Assembly (NCBI GenBank): GCA_910586475.1 | Contig: CAJUHM010000009.1 | Span: 1 to 53,558 of the forward strand | Source of the DNA: an uncultured Muribaculaceae bacterium | GTDB lineage: Bacteria; Bacteroidota; Bacteroidia; Bacteroidales; Muribaculaceae | Length of the DNA: 53,558 nt | Direction of reading: 5' to 3' | The notes under the pieces: generated by a model | The model's input: only the letters and a program-made list of their open reading frames with translations | What the model was told of the DNA's origin: nothing | The model's database searches: none | Position numbers and translations under genes: made by a program | Shown here: in pieces, positions 1 to 8,566 of the stretch | How the letters are laid out: each line of letters opens with the position of its first letter | Numbering within the stretch: the stretch's first letter is position 1

Positions 1-24
1 TAAAAACATAACCGAAAGAAACTG

Positions 25-885
25 ATGAAAACTTACTCTATAGCAGCCATCGCTGCTTCCGCCCTGCTTCTGAGCGTAGCCTCCTGCAAAACCGCCAGCA
101 AGACTGTCAACGTAGCCGGTCCTGTTGAGGTTAAGACTGCCGGTCAGTCCAATGCTGCCGTTCACAAAGTAATCTACGGCGAGTGGATTGCATATAAGGT
201 CGGAGACCAGCTCGTTACCGGATCAAACCGTCCCTACGTAATTTTCGACGGAGAAAATCTCGACAAGGAAACCAATCTCGTCAAAGCATATGCCAATGAC
301 GGATGTAATGTAATCAACGGGATCTACACCATTACCCCCGGCGGAAAGATGGCCAGATCGTCAGAACTCATTTCGACTCTGCGCCTTTGCCACGATACAC
401 CGTATGAAAGGGGTGTCTCTCTCGCGCTCAACAATGTCACAAAATTCGAACTCGATAAAATTGGCGAAGACTATCTGCTCAACATGAAGAACGACAACGA
501 CTCGACTCTCATGGTACTTAGAAAGTATGACCTCAATTTCATAAACGGCTCATGGAAGGTCACTGAGATCAACGGCGAAAAAGTTACGACTGCCGAGCCG
601 ATGACTCTCATCTTCGACACGCCCGAACAGCGAATCCACGGTTCGGTCGGCTGCAACACCATGAACGGCAAAATCACAATGAATCCTGACAGACAGAACT
701 CCATGAGCTTCACGCAGATGGCCACGACGCGCATGACCTGCCCCGACATCCAGGCCGAAAGTGCCCTGCTCAAGGCGCTTAGCGAGGTTGTCACAGTATT
801 CCCCACCGACAATCTCGCCGGGGCCGAGCTGAAAGATGAGGCCGGAAACACTGTTGTCACCATCGAACGCATCCAGTTGCGCTGA
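25..885 (+). CDS. Tandem META-domain lipoprotein
   Basis: Predicted lipoprotein of 286 residues. The N-terminus has a short hydrophobic signal ending in a lipobox (SVASC, Cys21), so the mature protein is probably anchored to the outer membrane. The C-terminal half (about 170-280) is a clear META/HslJ-like domain: a GSWKV start, the GCNTMNG motif, and a later MTCPD cysteine. Residues about 45-165 repeat the same plan in weaker form (GEWIAYKV, DGCNVINGIY, LRLCHD), so I read it as two META domains in tandem. META proteins are linked to envelope stress and heat-shock phenotypes in other bacteria, but the biochemical role is not known. It stands alone and is followed by a strong terminator. The upstream promoter lies outside the window. 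Confidence 0.85.
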   Translation: MKTYSIAAIAASALLLSVASCKTASKTVNVAGPVEVKTAGQSNAAVHKVIYGEWIAYKVGDQLVTGSNRPYVIFDGENLDKETNLVKAYANDGCNVINGIYTITPGGKMARSSELISTLRLCHDTPYERGVSLALNNVTKFELDKIGEDYLLNMKNDNDSTLMVLRKYDLNFINGSWKVTEINGEKVTTAEPMTLIFDTPEQRIHGSVGCNTMNGKITMNPDRQNSMSFTQMATTRMTCPDIQAESALLKALSEVVTVFPTDNLAGAELKDEAGNTVVTIERIQLR

Positions 886-926
886 CTCTTCCCCAAAAGA
901 CAACAACGACAACCTCGGGAATAACA

Positions 927-970
927 AAGACGCATCTCCTGTCAAAGGGCGATGCGTCTTCTTGTTTTTT
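927..970 (+). terminator. Terminator after META lipoprotein gene
   Basis: Perfect 10-bp stem AAGACGCATC / GATGCGTCTT (927-936 and 951-960) followed by CTTGTTTTTT. The reverse strand also ends in a T-rich run, so it may work in both directions and also close the convergent helicase transcript. Confidence 0.8.
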
Positions 971-982
971 GGTCTGAAAATC

Positions 983-3211
983 TCACTTCTGACTGACTGC
1001 GGATGACGACATAACCCTATAGGCAATCGTGATCAGATGACGAGGATAGATCGCGTTCAGATGCGACAACCGATCATTACGCATGTCTCGATCCTCTATC
1101 GCCGCAATCGCTTCTACCTCCGAGACAATCTCTGGCGGAACGACTTCGGACAACTCTATTTCTCCGTTTCTGATGACATCCGCCATATGGCTTGCAATCG
1201 TCTGGAGAGTCAGCGACCTGCTTTCGGCAATCTCCTCCAGGCTCAAGCCATCCCGATAGAGATCAAACGTGATCCGTATGGAATAGCCTTTCGGTTTCTT
1301 ATCCTTTTTGGGCTTCTCTTTACCGCTGTCACTTTCCGGCCGTGAACGTTTCTTCTTCGCCGCGGAAGCAAGAACGCCCTTCTCCGCATCGACCAAAGCT
1401 TTCGAACGGTTCAAAATGTAAACGGAGGAAGTAAATTCCGACTCTGTCATGCGACAAAGCAGATTGCGTTTAAAGGCAAGAATGACAACCAGGTCGTCGA
1501 GAGTCTTCTTCAAACGCCTGCGGTAGATTTTATTATCGACCTTCACCGGAATCGAAAGCAATAGCTCTGAAAGAGCGTCAAGGTGACCGACAAAATAATC
1601 ACACCCTTTTCTGATTCTCACGGAAAGGCCTTCAGGCAATCCGTTTGCAAAGTAAGGGACAGCGGATTCCGATGCATAGCGGTCGACAAAACGCTCGGCC
1701 ACTGCAAGAATCTCCTCAGCAAAGAGTTTATTGCTCTTAGCTATCAGATTTTTTGACTCAGGATAAACCGGCAGGACAAATTCATCGACAGCCCGCAGGA
1801 AATCATTCAGCAGACGTCCGGTCTCCCTGAATTCAAAAAGATCGGCCAGACAGCGCCGCGTATAGTCGCGTTCGAGCGTGCTGACGGTCTCCCCGTCAGG
1901 CTTCGACCGCTCACATTCATTCATGAAATCATTGACATTGCGGTCTACTAAAATCGCCTCACGTCCGATCCGGCTACTGAGGAAAAGCCCATCGAGCGAC
2001 CGACAACGGCTCAATGCGACATAAACCTGCCCGGGAGCAAAGGAAGAAGAGGCGTCAATAACAGCGTTGTCAAATGTCAGACCCTGACTTTTATGAATCG
2101 TGATTGCCCACGCAAGGCGAAGTGGATATTGCCTGAAAACGCCATCCACGACCTGGCTTACCGATCCGTCATCGTCATTGACGACATAACGCATGTTTTC
2201 CCATTCCGCTTTTTCCACACAGACAGCCTGATCGCCGCCGACCGGCATAACCGTCACAGCGTCGGGCGAAAGTGAGACAACCGTCGCGATCATTCCGTTA
2301 TAGAACCGGCGACTCTCTCCGGAGTCATTGCGAAGAAACATCACCTGCGCACCCTCTTTGAGCCGCAGATTATATTCTACGGGATAGGAATAGTCCGGAA
2401 ACTCCCCAGTCACCTCAGCCTCATAAACGGTCTCTTCGCCGGAGAGCTGAGACAGGCGACTGTCATTGACCTGCGTCGCTGCCTGATTATGGGTAGTCAG
2501 ACGGATACTGCCATCCGGCACCGAACGGCTTTGATAGCTATCAAACTTCTCGTCCAGCGCAACGAGAGTGGAAACCGAGGGAGTGCCATCGCGCACCTCG
2601 TTGAGGAGACTGACAAATTCCGGATCGGCCTGACGATAGACCTTCTGCAATTCGACGGAAAGATATCCTGCCTCCTTCAGAGCGAGACTCTCGTAGAAAT
2701 ACGGAGTCGGATAGACCTCCTTCAGAATCGACCATTCGCGATCCCTGACAACAGGCGCAAGCTGACGCAAGTCGCCGATCAGAAGCAGCTGAACGCCTCC
2801 GAACGGCCGCGCGCTGCGCCTGAATCGCCGCAAAACACTGTCCATTGCGTCAAGCACATCAGGCCGCACCATGCTGACCTCGTCAATCACAAGCAGATCG
2901 ATCGACGCAAGCAGTTTCCTTTTGCTCTCTGAAAAGCGAAATCGCTCCGAACCCTCACCGACAAAACCTCTGCCGGGAATATAGGGCGAAAACGGGAGCT
3001 GAAAGACTGAGTGGATAGTCGACCCTTTTGCATTGACTGCGGCGACACCTGTCGGAGCAAGCACGACGAGCCGCTTCGGGCATATCTCCCGAAGATGGTG
3101 AAGAAACGTGGTCTTTCCTGTGCCGGCCTTTCCGCTCAGAAACAGATTAGCACCGGTATCCATTATGATCCGTTCGGCTAATGCAAGATCCTGGTTCGTC
3201 TCCATATCCAT
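983..3211 (-). CDS. Pif1-like AAA helicase with C-terminal helix-turn-helix
   Basis: A 742-residue ATPase of the Pif1/RecD-like SF1 helicase group. Walker A is GKAGTGKTT (27-35) and Walker B is LLVIDEVS (DE 111-112). The GDLRQLAPV segment matches helicase motif III, and ITIHKSQGLTF with YVALSRCR matches motifs V and VI of the RecD/Pif1 family. After the helicase core (to about 440) comes a long helical region and a basic linker (KKKRSRPES...), then a C-terminal segment (about 640-740, YSIRITFDLYRDGLSLEEIA...) that looks like the helix-turn-helix tail of many Bacteroidetes Pif1-like helicases. It probably unwinds DNA during replication or repair. It is the last gene of a minus-strand group after the beta-lactamase and the monooxygenase (24-nt gap). 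Met3 at 3205 is an equally possible start. Confidence 0.85.
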   Translation of the reverse strand: MDMETNQDLALAERIIMDTGANLFLSGKAGTGKTTFLHHLREICPKRLVVLAPTGVAAVNAKGSTIHSVFQLPFSPYIPGRGFVGEGSERFRFSESKRKLLASIDLLVIDEVSMVRPDVLDAMDSVLRRFRRSARPFGGVQLLLIGDLRQLAPVVRDREWSILKEVYPTPYFYESLALKEAGYLSVELQKVYRQADPEFVSLLNEVRDGTPSVSTLVALDEKFDSYQSRSVPDGSIRLTTHNQAATQVNDSRLSQLSGEETVYEAEVTGEFPDYSYPVEYNLRLKEGAQVMFLRNDSGESRRFYNGMIATVVSLSPDAVTVMPVGGDQAVCVEKAEWENMRYVVNDDDGSVSQVVDGVFRQYPLRLAWAITIHKSQGLTFDNAVIDASSSFAPGQVYVALSRCRSLDGLFLSSRIGREAILVDRNVNDFMNECERSKPDGETVSTLERDYTRRCLADLFEFRETGRLLNDFLRAVDEFVLPVYPESKNLIAKSNKLFAEEILAVAERFVDRYASESAVPYFANGLPEGLSVRIRKGCDYFVGHLDALSELLLSIPVKVDNKIYRRRLKKTLDDLVVILAFKRNLLCRMTESEFTSSVYILNRSKALVDAEKGVLASAAKKKRSRPESDSGKEKPKKDKKPKGYSIRITFDLYRDGLSLEEIAESRSLTLQTIASHMADVIRNGEIELSEVVPPEIVSEVEAIAAIEDRDMRNDRLSHLNAIYPRHLITIAYRVMSSSAVSQK

Positions 3212-3235
3212 TCAATCGTCAGACTCGGTCTCGAC

Positions 3236-3511
3236 TCAGAACGGAAAAACCTCAAGTTTCAGTTCAGCAAGCTCTTTAATCCATCCGACTTCGCGGGCAA
3301 ACACTTCAGAATCACTGTGGGCATCAAGCGCAGACTGATCCCGCCATGTTTCACAGATCATCATCACATCCCGACGTGTCGCACTCTCGAAAACATCATA
3401 GGCAACACATCCGTCCTGCAAAAGAGACGCTTCGGTCAGACGCTTCGCACATTCAAGCACCTCACATCTGCATTCGTCCGAAACCTGGATAAAACAATTA
3501 AGTCTAAGCAT
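3236..3511 (-). CDS. Antibiotic biosynthesis monooxygenase (ABM) family protein
   Basis: A 91-residue protein with the ABM-fold layout: an opening strand (MLRLNCFIQV), a helix with repeated Cys/Arg, the GCVAYDVFES strand, the MMICETWRDQSALDAHSDSEVF segment and a closing LKLEVFPF strand. The W..Q.AL..H pattern is the family hallmark. Members are small dimeric ferredoxin-fold enzymes that oxidise quinols or related compounds, or act on other small reactive molecules; the substrate cannot be told from sequence. It starts 16 nt after the beta-lactamase stop and no promoter is visible between them, so it is probably co-transcribed with that gene. Confidence 0.8.
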   Translation of the reverse strand: MLRLNCFIQVSDECRCEVLECAKRLTEASLLQDGCVAYDVFESATRRDVMMICETWRDQSALDAHSDSEVFAREVGWIKELAELKLEVFPF

Positions 3512-3527
3512 AGTATCTGTCTTTTTA

Positions 3528-4499
3528 TTAATTAGTTACTAACTCTGTCCCGCCGATGAGACTATAGACTTTCGACGATATCTCAGAGATTATCTCAGAA
3601 GCATCTTTCTCATCGCCCTCGAAATCACTGACAAAAACAGCGAGAGCATAGCTGCGGCCATCAGGCAGAATTATATACGCCACATCGTTATAGGCAATCA
3701 GACGCCCTTTGCTGTCACGATAGCCCGAACCGGTCTTATGCGCAATTCTTATCCCTTCGATTTCGGATAGCGGAAGTGAGATGCGATCGACCCCTGTCGC
3801 GCAGCCAAACAAAGTCTCCCTGACAAACTCCAGATTTACGCCCGACAGAACACTGTCGGCATACACCTTCTTTATCAGCATCGCCGCCGACAACGGAGAG
3901 GTATGATTCTCGAAGCTGAGCGCATGATCCTTCTGCATGTCCGACTCTCTAAACCGGATCTGGAAACCGTCGCGCGGCACGAGAGTCGCAATGAAACTAT
4001 CGACATCGGCAACCGGGACAAACCGGTCAAACATCAGGTTGCTCGCATTATTATCGCTTTTCGTCAGAGCGTACTGCATCAATTCCCTGACTGAGATCCT
4101 GATCTCATCTTCAGGCTTCTCCTTCAGCATCGGGCTCCATGTCTCCGGATTGAGCGACTGACGGTCAATTGAAATCACGGTATCGATCGAGATGCCGCGT
4201 TTTTCAAAATCATGACAGACGGCAAGCGCTTGATGAAGTTTAAAGACACTCATAAGCGGATAGGTGTCGGTATTGTTGACGGTGAGCGTATCTCCTGACC
4301 ACGTGATCAGCGCGATCCCGACCTCACCCGGGGTTCTGTCGGCAAGAGACCGGAGACTGTCGCGCAGCCCCGATAACTCGATGGCAGGCTGCTCATCAGC
4401 CTGTAGTTCTTTCACAGAGGTAGAGGAATGCTTCACGCAAGAACCCATCGAAATCAAAATCGCAGCAAGAACAGTTGCTTTAGCAAAAAATCGGTTCAT
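3528..4499 (-). CDS. bla: Class A beta-lactamase, CfxA/CepA-like (subclass A2)
   Basis: Serine beta-lactamase of 323 residues with all active-site motifs: SVFK (Ser84 nucleophile, Lys87), SDN (148-150), and KTGSG (255-259). The omega-loop glutamate is probably Glu185 in the FRESDM segment, which aligns with the equivalent stretch of CfxA-type enzymes (my alignment by eye). The N-terminal signal ends in SMGSC, so it is likely a lipoprotein facing the periplasm. Length and motif spacing fit the Bacteroidetes A2 group, which mostly hydrolyse cephalosporins; the actual spectrum is not readable from sequence. It lies in ordinary chromosomal context with no mobile element nearby, which suggests an intrinsic gene. 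A near-ideal promoter lies 30 nt upstream. Confidence 0.93.
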   Translation of the reverse strand: MNRFFAKATVLAAILISMGSCVKHSSTSVKELQADEQPAIELSGLRDSLRSLADRTPGEVGIALITWSGDTLTVNNTDTYPLMSVFKLHQALAVCHDFEKRGISIDTVISIDRQSLNPETWSPMLKEKPEDEIRISVRELMQYALTKSDNNASNLMFDRFVPVADVDSFIATLVPRDGFQIRFRESDMQKDHALSFENHTSPLSAAMLIKKVYADSVLSGVNLEFVRETLFGCATGVDRISLPLSEIEGIRIAHKTGSGYRDSKGRLIAYNDVAYIILPDGRSYALAVFVSDFEGDEKDASEIISEISSKVYSLIGGTELVTN

Positions 4500-4528
4500 A
4501 ATGATCAGTTAATGGAATTTCGGGATTG

Positions 4529-4560
4529 CAAATATAGCAAAAAACAACGACCCATTCAAA
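4529..4560 (-). promoter_or_regulatory. Bacteroidetes-type promoter of bla
   Basis: On the minus strand a TTTG (4557-4560) is followed after exactly 20 nt by TATATTTG (4529-4536), a full match to TAnnTTTG. The expected start of transcription is near 4524, giving a leader of about 25 nt. Confidence 0.8.
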
Positions 4561-4585
4561 TAATTGAACGACACCTTAAAACGAA

Positions 4586-4629
4586 ACGGAGTCGCGTATC
4601 CTTCCTGAGAAGAAAACACGCGACTCCGT
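4586..4629 (-). terminator. Terminator after coiled-coil lipoprotein gene
   Basis: Perfect 12-bp stem ACGGAGTCGCGT / ACGCGACTCCGT (4586-4597, 4618-4629) with a 20-nt loop, followed on the minus strand by TTTCGTTTTAA. It separates the rsmI-lipoprotein transcript from the bla promoter. Confidence 0.8.
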
Positions 4630-4651
4630 CGGTTCCTTTCTGTATCGTTTA

Positions 4652-5542
4652 TCAGTTGGTCTGAATAACCAGATAGTTCGATGCAGCCCAGAAACGGGAC
4701 GGATTTGTGATTTCAAGAGTCTTCATACCCTTGTCGTCCTCAACAATACGATAGCTGTCCTTCGGCTGATTTGTGAGCACTTTAGCCTTCTTGCTATAGA
4801 GCTGGATGGAGGGAGAAGTCCGTTTGTCAATCGCGGTGAAATAGCTGCGCTGATAGTCACCCTGCATGATTTTTGTCTTACGGAGGAATCCTGACTGGAT
4901 AATGTTGTGTTCCTCAAGTTCCTTCTTCGATCCGATAGCATAGTAACAAGTGTTGAGCTCCGTGGTCAGATTCGAGGCTTCTTCCTGAGCTTTCTCCTTG
5001 CCGGCTTTTTCTGAAGCTACTGATGAGTTGAGAGAGTCAACCGCAACATTAAGATTCTGGATCTTTATATTGGCGTCGGCCAGCTGCTTGGTGAGAGTCT
5101 GGATCGTCATCTCGTTCTGTTCGATCTGGGCCTTGAGATTTTCGATTGTCTGAAGAAGAGTCGAATTCTGCTGATTGCTGTTTTTCAGCTTGGTTTCAAG
5201 GTCCGCAAGACGCTGACGGCGTTCTGCCAGTGTTTTTCTGACAGCCTGCATGTCGGCGACAAGCTGCTGACGCTGGGTAGGGGTCTCGTTGTTAAGGCCT
5301 GTCGGAGAGGATACAATCATCTCAATATTTTTCAGCTGCACCATATCGGCTGAAATGTCATTGACAAGAGAAATCAGGGTGTCCTGGGTCATGAGTGTGG
5401 CTTCGAGTTCCTCACGGCTCATGGTGACCATATCGGGATTCTCTTCGACGGGGTTTGAATTGACATTTTCCTGCGCTTTATCCTTGCAAGAAACAGTCAG
5501 CAGTGATGCCACTGCGAGTGCGATAACGGGAAGTGATTTCAT
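4652..5542 (-). CDS. Coiled-coil lipoprotein of unknown function
   Basis: I do not recognise a named family. From the ATG at 5542 the protein is 296 residues with a typical lipoprotein signal (MKSLPVIALAV...TVSC). Residues about 85-215 (numbering from the 5542 start) are a long heptad-rich helix (repeats of LADLETKLKN, LKAQIEQNEM, LAEQ-like steps) predicted to be a coiled coil. The last 90 residues form a compact region (ITNPSRFWAASNYLVIQ at the end). The frame extends 12 codons further up to 5578, where its ATG overlaps the rsmI stop (ATGA-type overlap). This would give an unusually long signal n-region, so I prefer 5542. Probably an envelope spacer or scaffold protein. Confidence 0.75.
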   Translation of the reverse strand: MKSLPVIALAVASLLTVSCKDKAQENVNSNPVEENPDMVTMSREELEATLMTQDTLISLVNDISADMVQLKNIEMIVSSPTGLNNETPTQRQQLVADMQAVRKTLAERRQRLADLETKLKNSNQQNSTLLQTIENLKAQIEQNEMTIQTLTKQLADANIKIQNLNVAVDSLNSSVASEKAGKEKAQEEASNLTTELNTCYYAIGSKKELEEHNIIQSGFLRKTKIMQGDYQRSYFTAIDKRTSPSIQLYSKKAKVLTNQPKDSYRIVEDDKGMKTLEITNPSRFWAASNYLVIQTN

Positions 5543-5574
5543 TTTTTTTAAACTGTTCGTTAGATGATGAAAAG

Positions 5575-6309
5575 TCATGCCGTTTCTTCCGGCTTGGTTT
5601 TATACTTGTTTTGATGAACTCGACGGGTTTTGTCTTCTGACATTCCCTTTAAGACTATAACAATCTCGCCTCGCGGATTGTTCTCGGAAAAATAATCAAT
5701 AACCTCCCGCAGAGTGCCTCTGACGGTCGATTCATGGAGCTTAGAGATCTCTCTCGAGACGGAACATTCGCGATCGGCGCCACACGCTTCCTCAAGCTGC
5801 TCAAGCGTTTTGACCAGTCTAAGCGGAGACTCATAGATGATAGTCGTGCGCTCTTCTCCGGCGATTTCACTGATCCGGGTTGCCCGACCTTTCTTTGCCG
5901 GAAGAAAACCTTCAAAGCAGAAGCGGTCTGTCGGAAGTCCGGAGTTGACAAGAGCCGGGACAAACGCAGTCGGTCCGGGCAGGGTCTCAACTGCCACTCC
6001 CTGACGCCGGCATTCCCTCGACAGAAGAAAACCCGGATCGGAGATCCCGGGCGTTCCGGCATCACTGATAAGACAGATTGTCCGGCCCTCCCTGATCTGT
6101 TCGACAACAGAAACCGCAGTGGCATGCTCGTTGAATTTATGATGGCTCGCCATAGGAGTTGTGATTCCGAGATGGCGCAGAAGGACTCCGCTCGTACGCG
6201 TATCTTCGGCAAGAATAAGATCGCATGTCGCAAGAGCCGCTGCCGCACGCGGGGTCATATCCTCAAGGTTGCCGACCGGTGTCGGCACCATTATAAGCTT
6301 TCCTGGCAT
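5575..6309 (-). CDS. rsmI: 16S rRNA (cytidine-1402-2'-O)-methyltransferase RsmI
   Basis: A 244-residue SAM-dependent tetrapyrrole-methylase-fold enzyme that 2'-O-methylates C1402 in the decoding centre of 16S rRNA. Family signatures are evident: the N-terminal PTPVGNLEDMTPRA, AEDTRTSGVLLRHLGI, the SDAGTPGISDPGF loop that binds SAM, and LPGPTAFVPALVNSGLP. The FEGFLPAKKGRA segment follows as expected. It sits 5 nt after the stop of the upstream hypothetical gene and runs into the lipoprotein gene, so all belong to one minus-strand unit. Confidence 0.95.
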   Translation of the reverse strand: MPGKLIMVPTPVGNLEDMTPRAAAALATCDLILAEDTRTSGVLLRHLGITTPMASHHKFNEHATAVSVVEQIREGRTICLISDAGTPGISDPGFLLSRECRRQGVAVETLPGPTAFVPALVNSGLPTDRFCFEGFLPAKKGRATRISEIAGEERTTIIYESPLRLVKTLEQLEEACGADRECSVSREISKLHESTVRGTLREVIDYFSENNPRGEIVIVLKGMSEDKTRRVHQNKYKTKPEETA

Positions 6310-6314
6310 ATCGG

Positions 6315-6929
6315 TCAGTTGAATCGGCGTCCGATAATTCTCATGAAATCCACGACAACCGGATTCTCCGGATCAAGACAGAGGTCATTGTAGAAATAAT
6401 CCTCCAGCTCCTCCCTGCTGTTCATCCGTGTGGCGATCTGCAACGCATCGGACATATCGACATCGCTGTTTGAGAACAACTCGCGGCGAAAACGGAACTT
6501 GTCATTGATCGTAAACTCGACATTGACCGTATCGTTCCTGACCGCAGTTGCCGCAGGCTCTTTCTGCACTTGCCGAGCCTCAACAGGCGCTTGCTCAACC
6601 ACTTCCGGAAGATTGACTTCGGCATCCTCCGGTCTATCGGCAGCCGTCTGCGTCAGTTCAACTGTCGGAAGCGACACCACTTCAACCGAGTCGGGATTTT
6701 CCAGATCCACATCGGCGTCGGCCTCTTCTTCAGCCATGACAGACGTTGCGACCGCGTCATCGTCTGCCTCTGCGGCGACAGCTGTGAAATTCTCGCGAAC
6801 AGAATTGTAAAGCAATTCCGTCTTTTTAAGGATCAGTGAACTCAACTTATCGGAAGAGCCTCTCTTTTCTACAAGACAGAGCAATCCTTCAAGTTCAAGA
6901 CATGTTGTCAGAATCTGGTCGTATTCCAT
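6315..6929 (-). CDS. Conserved Bacteroidales hypothetical protein
   Basis: No named function. The start at 6929 (MEYDQILTTCLELE) gives 204 residues; upstream codons (MYCTKKTTI) look like leader. The N-terminal 55 residues are helical, the middle (about 60-125) is acidic and low in complexity (EEEADADVDLENPD), and the C-terminal 70 residues form a conserved block (NDKFRFRRELFSNSDVDMS... EDYFYNDLCLDPENPVVVDFMRII) that I recognise from hypothetical proteins of other Bacteroidales. There is no signal peptide or membrane segment, so it is cytoplasmic. Its place directly before rsmI is consistent with co-transcription. Confidence 0.75.
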   Translation of the reverse strand: MEYDQILTTCLELEGLLCLVEKRGSSDKLSSLILKKTELLYNSVRENFTAVAAEADDDAVATSVMAEEEADADVDLENPDSVEVVSLPTVELTQTAADRPEDAEVNLPEVVEQAPVEARQVQKEPAATAVRNDTVNVEFTINDKFRFRRELFSNSDVDMSDALQIATRMNSREELEDYFYNDLCLDPENPVVVDFMRIIGRRFN

Positions 6930-6958
6930 AATCGTAGTTTTTTTTGTACAATACAAAA

Positions 6959-8296
6959 TTAGGAAAGTTTTTCCAATAAAAGCTTTTCCAAAGCCTTTTT
7001 CAAAGCAGCCCTGTCGGAAAAATTATTCAGGAGCAAAACTATCAGATGAGTCGGCTGGCCGTCATCGTCAATCTTGAATCCGGCATAACACTGCACATTT
7101 CTCATGCTTCCTGTCTTGGCGACAATCTTTCCCTCCAGCGCGGTTCCCTTAAGGAAGCCTCTCATAGTACCCGAACGTCCTGCAACCGGAAAAATATTGA
7201 CATACTGATTATTGGGATTCTTATGAATCCTCATCCAGTCGAGCACTTCCGCAAGAAAATAGGGCGTCATCTTATTGTTACGGCTCAATCCGCTGCCGTC
7301 CTCGATAACGATTCCGGTAATATCGATTCCCTTGCTGTCCCACATGTCAAGCTCACGGCTGACTGCCTGCTGACGAGTCTTACCCGGAGCTGTTGACCGA
7401 AGCATTCCTTCAGCCATCAGATTGTCGCTTCTATACATCAGACTCGTAATGATCTCGATCATAGTCGGAGATTTGTGGGAATAGACCGTCTTTGAAGGTC
7501 CGCTGTCGGCCACCGGATTCTTTCCGACAGTCACCCCGGCACGCTCAAGAGCATTCTTGACAGCCTGACACATCGTCACCTCCGGAAGCGGATTGGCAAT
7601 CTTCATCGACGAAGTCAGTTCGACAGCTTTCGAACCTCGTTGGCGACGGTTGCGCCCTGTCCGGTTCACGACAAGCCCCGGAGTCTCGGGAGTGGTTCGT
7701 CCGGAAGGCATCAAAACCGAAACAAGATTATCCGCATAGTTGGCCGCATGGAATTCCGTTCCATAGGGATGAATCAGATCCTCGTCCATCCATCCGTCAG
7801 GCGTGGGCTGCTCGTACTCCTGACGGTAGCGCGCAACAACAGTACCCGTTATTTTCTCAATTCCGGCCTTTTTTACAGCCGCGGCAATTGCATCGGCAAA
7901 ACCTTTGTTTTTAGGAAAATGTTTCGACTCAATTGTCGGGTCGCCACAGGCCTTTATGACGAGATTTCCGTCAAGCGTTCCACCTGAAATCACGCCTTGC
8001 GCAACAATATCGGTGGTGAACCTCGCCGCAGGAGATGATGTGTTGAGAGCCGTACTTGATGTGACGAGCTTAGTCACCGACGCGGGAGTAAACAGCTTCT
8101 CGCCATTGACATCGAGAACGACATCGCCCGTACGCAGGTCTTCGATATATATACCGACATCCTTTGCCGGAATCGAAGGCAGTTTAGACACATAGGGACC
8201 TGCCTCCTCCGCCTTTGTCAGAAACGGAAGAAACAGAAAGAGTATTAACGGATAAAGCAACGGACGCATGCCGTGGGGTTGTTTGTATTTTCTCAT
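6959..8296 (-). CDS. dacB: D-alanyl-D-alanine carboxypeptidase/endopeptidase (PBP4, peptidase S13)
   Basis: Low-molecular-mass penicillin-binding protein that trims peptidoglycan peptides in the periplasm. The three active-site motifs are visible: SVTK in FTPASVTKLVTS, SDN in YRSDNLMAEG, and KTG in IVAKTGSMRN. Length (445 residues from 8296) fits the S13 family, including its large inserted domain between the first and second motifs. A signal peptide is clear (RPLLYPLILFLFLPF). The frame is open to 8335, but ATG codons at 8296 and 8269 both give better signal peptides. The choice is uncertain; I take 8296. It heads the minus-strand run toward rsmI and is divergent from the TetR gene. Confidence 0.92.
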   Translation of the reverse strand: MRKYKQPHGMRPLLYPLILFLFLPFLTKAEEAGPYVSKLPSIPAKDVGIYIEDLRTGDVVLDVNGEKLFTPASVTKLVTSSTALNTSSPAARFTTDIVAQGVISGGTLDGNLVIKACGDPTIESKHFPKNKGFADAIAAAVKKAGIEKITGTVVARYRQEYEQPTPDGWMDEDLIHPYGTEFHAANYADNLVSVLMPSGRTTPETPGLVVNRTGRNRRQRGSKAVELTSSMKIANPLPEVTMCQAVKNALERAGVTVGKNPVADSGPSKTVYSHKSPTMIEIITSLMYRSDNLMAEGMLRSTAPGKTRQQAVSRELDMWDSKGIDITGIVIEDGSGLSRNNKMTPYFLAEVLDWMRIHKNPNNQYVNIFPVAGRSGTMRGFLKGTALEGKIVAKTGSMRNVQCYAGFKIDDDGQPTHLIVLLLNNFSDRAALKKALEKLLLEKLS

Positions 8297-8394
8297 AATG
8301 ACGCAACTCAATCTGATGGCCAGCAGAGGCCACATCGATTTCAGTGAGAGTTAAGGCTTACTTTTTTAGATCATGTCAGCACGAAAGCCGGCAT

Positions 8395-8410
8395 CCGATT
8401 GTACGATCGG
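8395..8410. promoter_or_regulatory. Palindrome in dacB-tetR intergenic region, candidate operator
   Basis: CCGATTGTACGATCGG is a 16-bp inverted repeat with one unmatched pair and a GTAC centre. It lies between divergent dacB and a TetR-type regulator gene, a usual place for a TetR operator. That it is bound by this regulator is inference. Confidence 0.4.
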
Positions 8411-8486
8411 AAAAAGCAAACCTCTCAAATAGTCGTTCACGAAATTACTCATTTTTCATATGCAGGATGTAAAAAATTAATAAAAT

Positions 8487-8519
8487 TTAGAGTTTTCAAA
8501 AAAAAATTGAGTAATTTCG
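8487..8519 (+). promoter_or_regulatory. Probable promoter of tetR-fabG
   Basis: TAATTTCG (8512-8519) matches TAnnTTTG at all but one position, with a TTAG (8487-8490) 21 nt upstream as a weak -33. It fits a start of transcription near 8524, shortly before the two candidate ATGs at 8540 and 8567. Confidence 0.45.
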
Positions 8520-8566
8520 CGACACGAAACAAGCGGTCAATGCTGACAATCGCACTCCCGACATTT

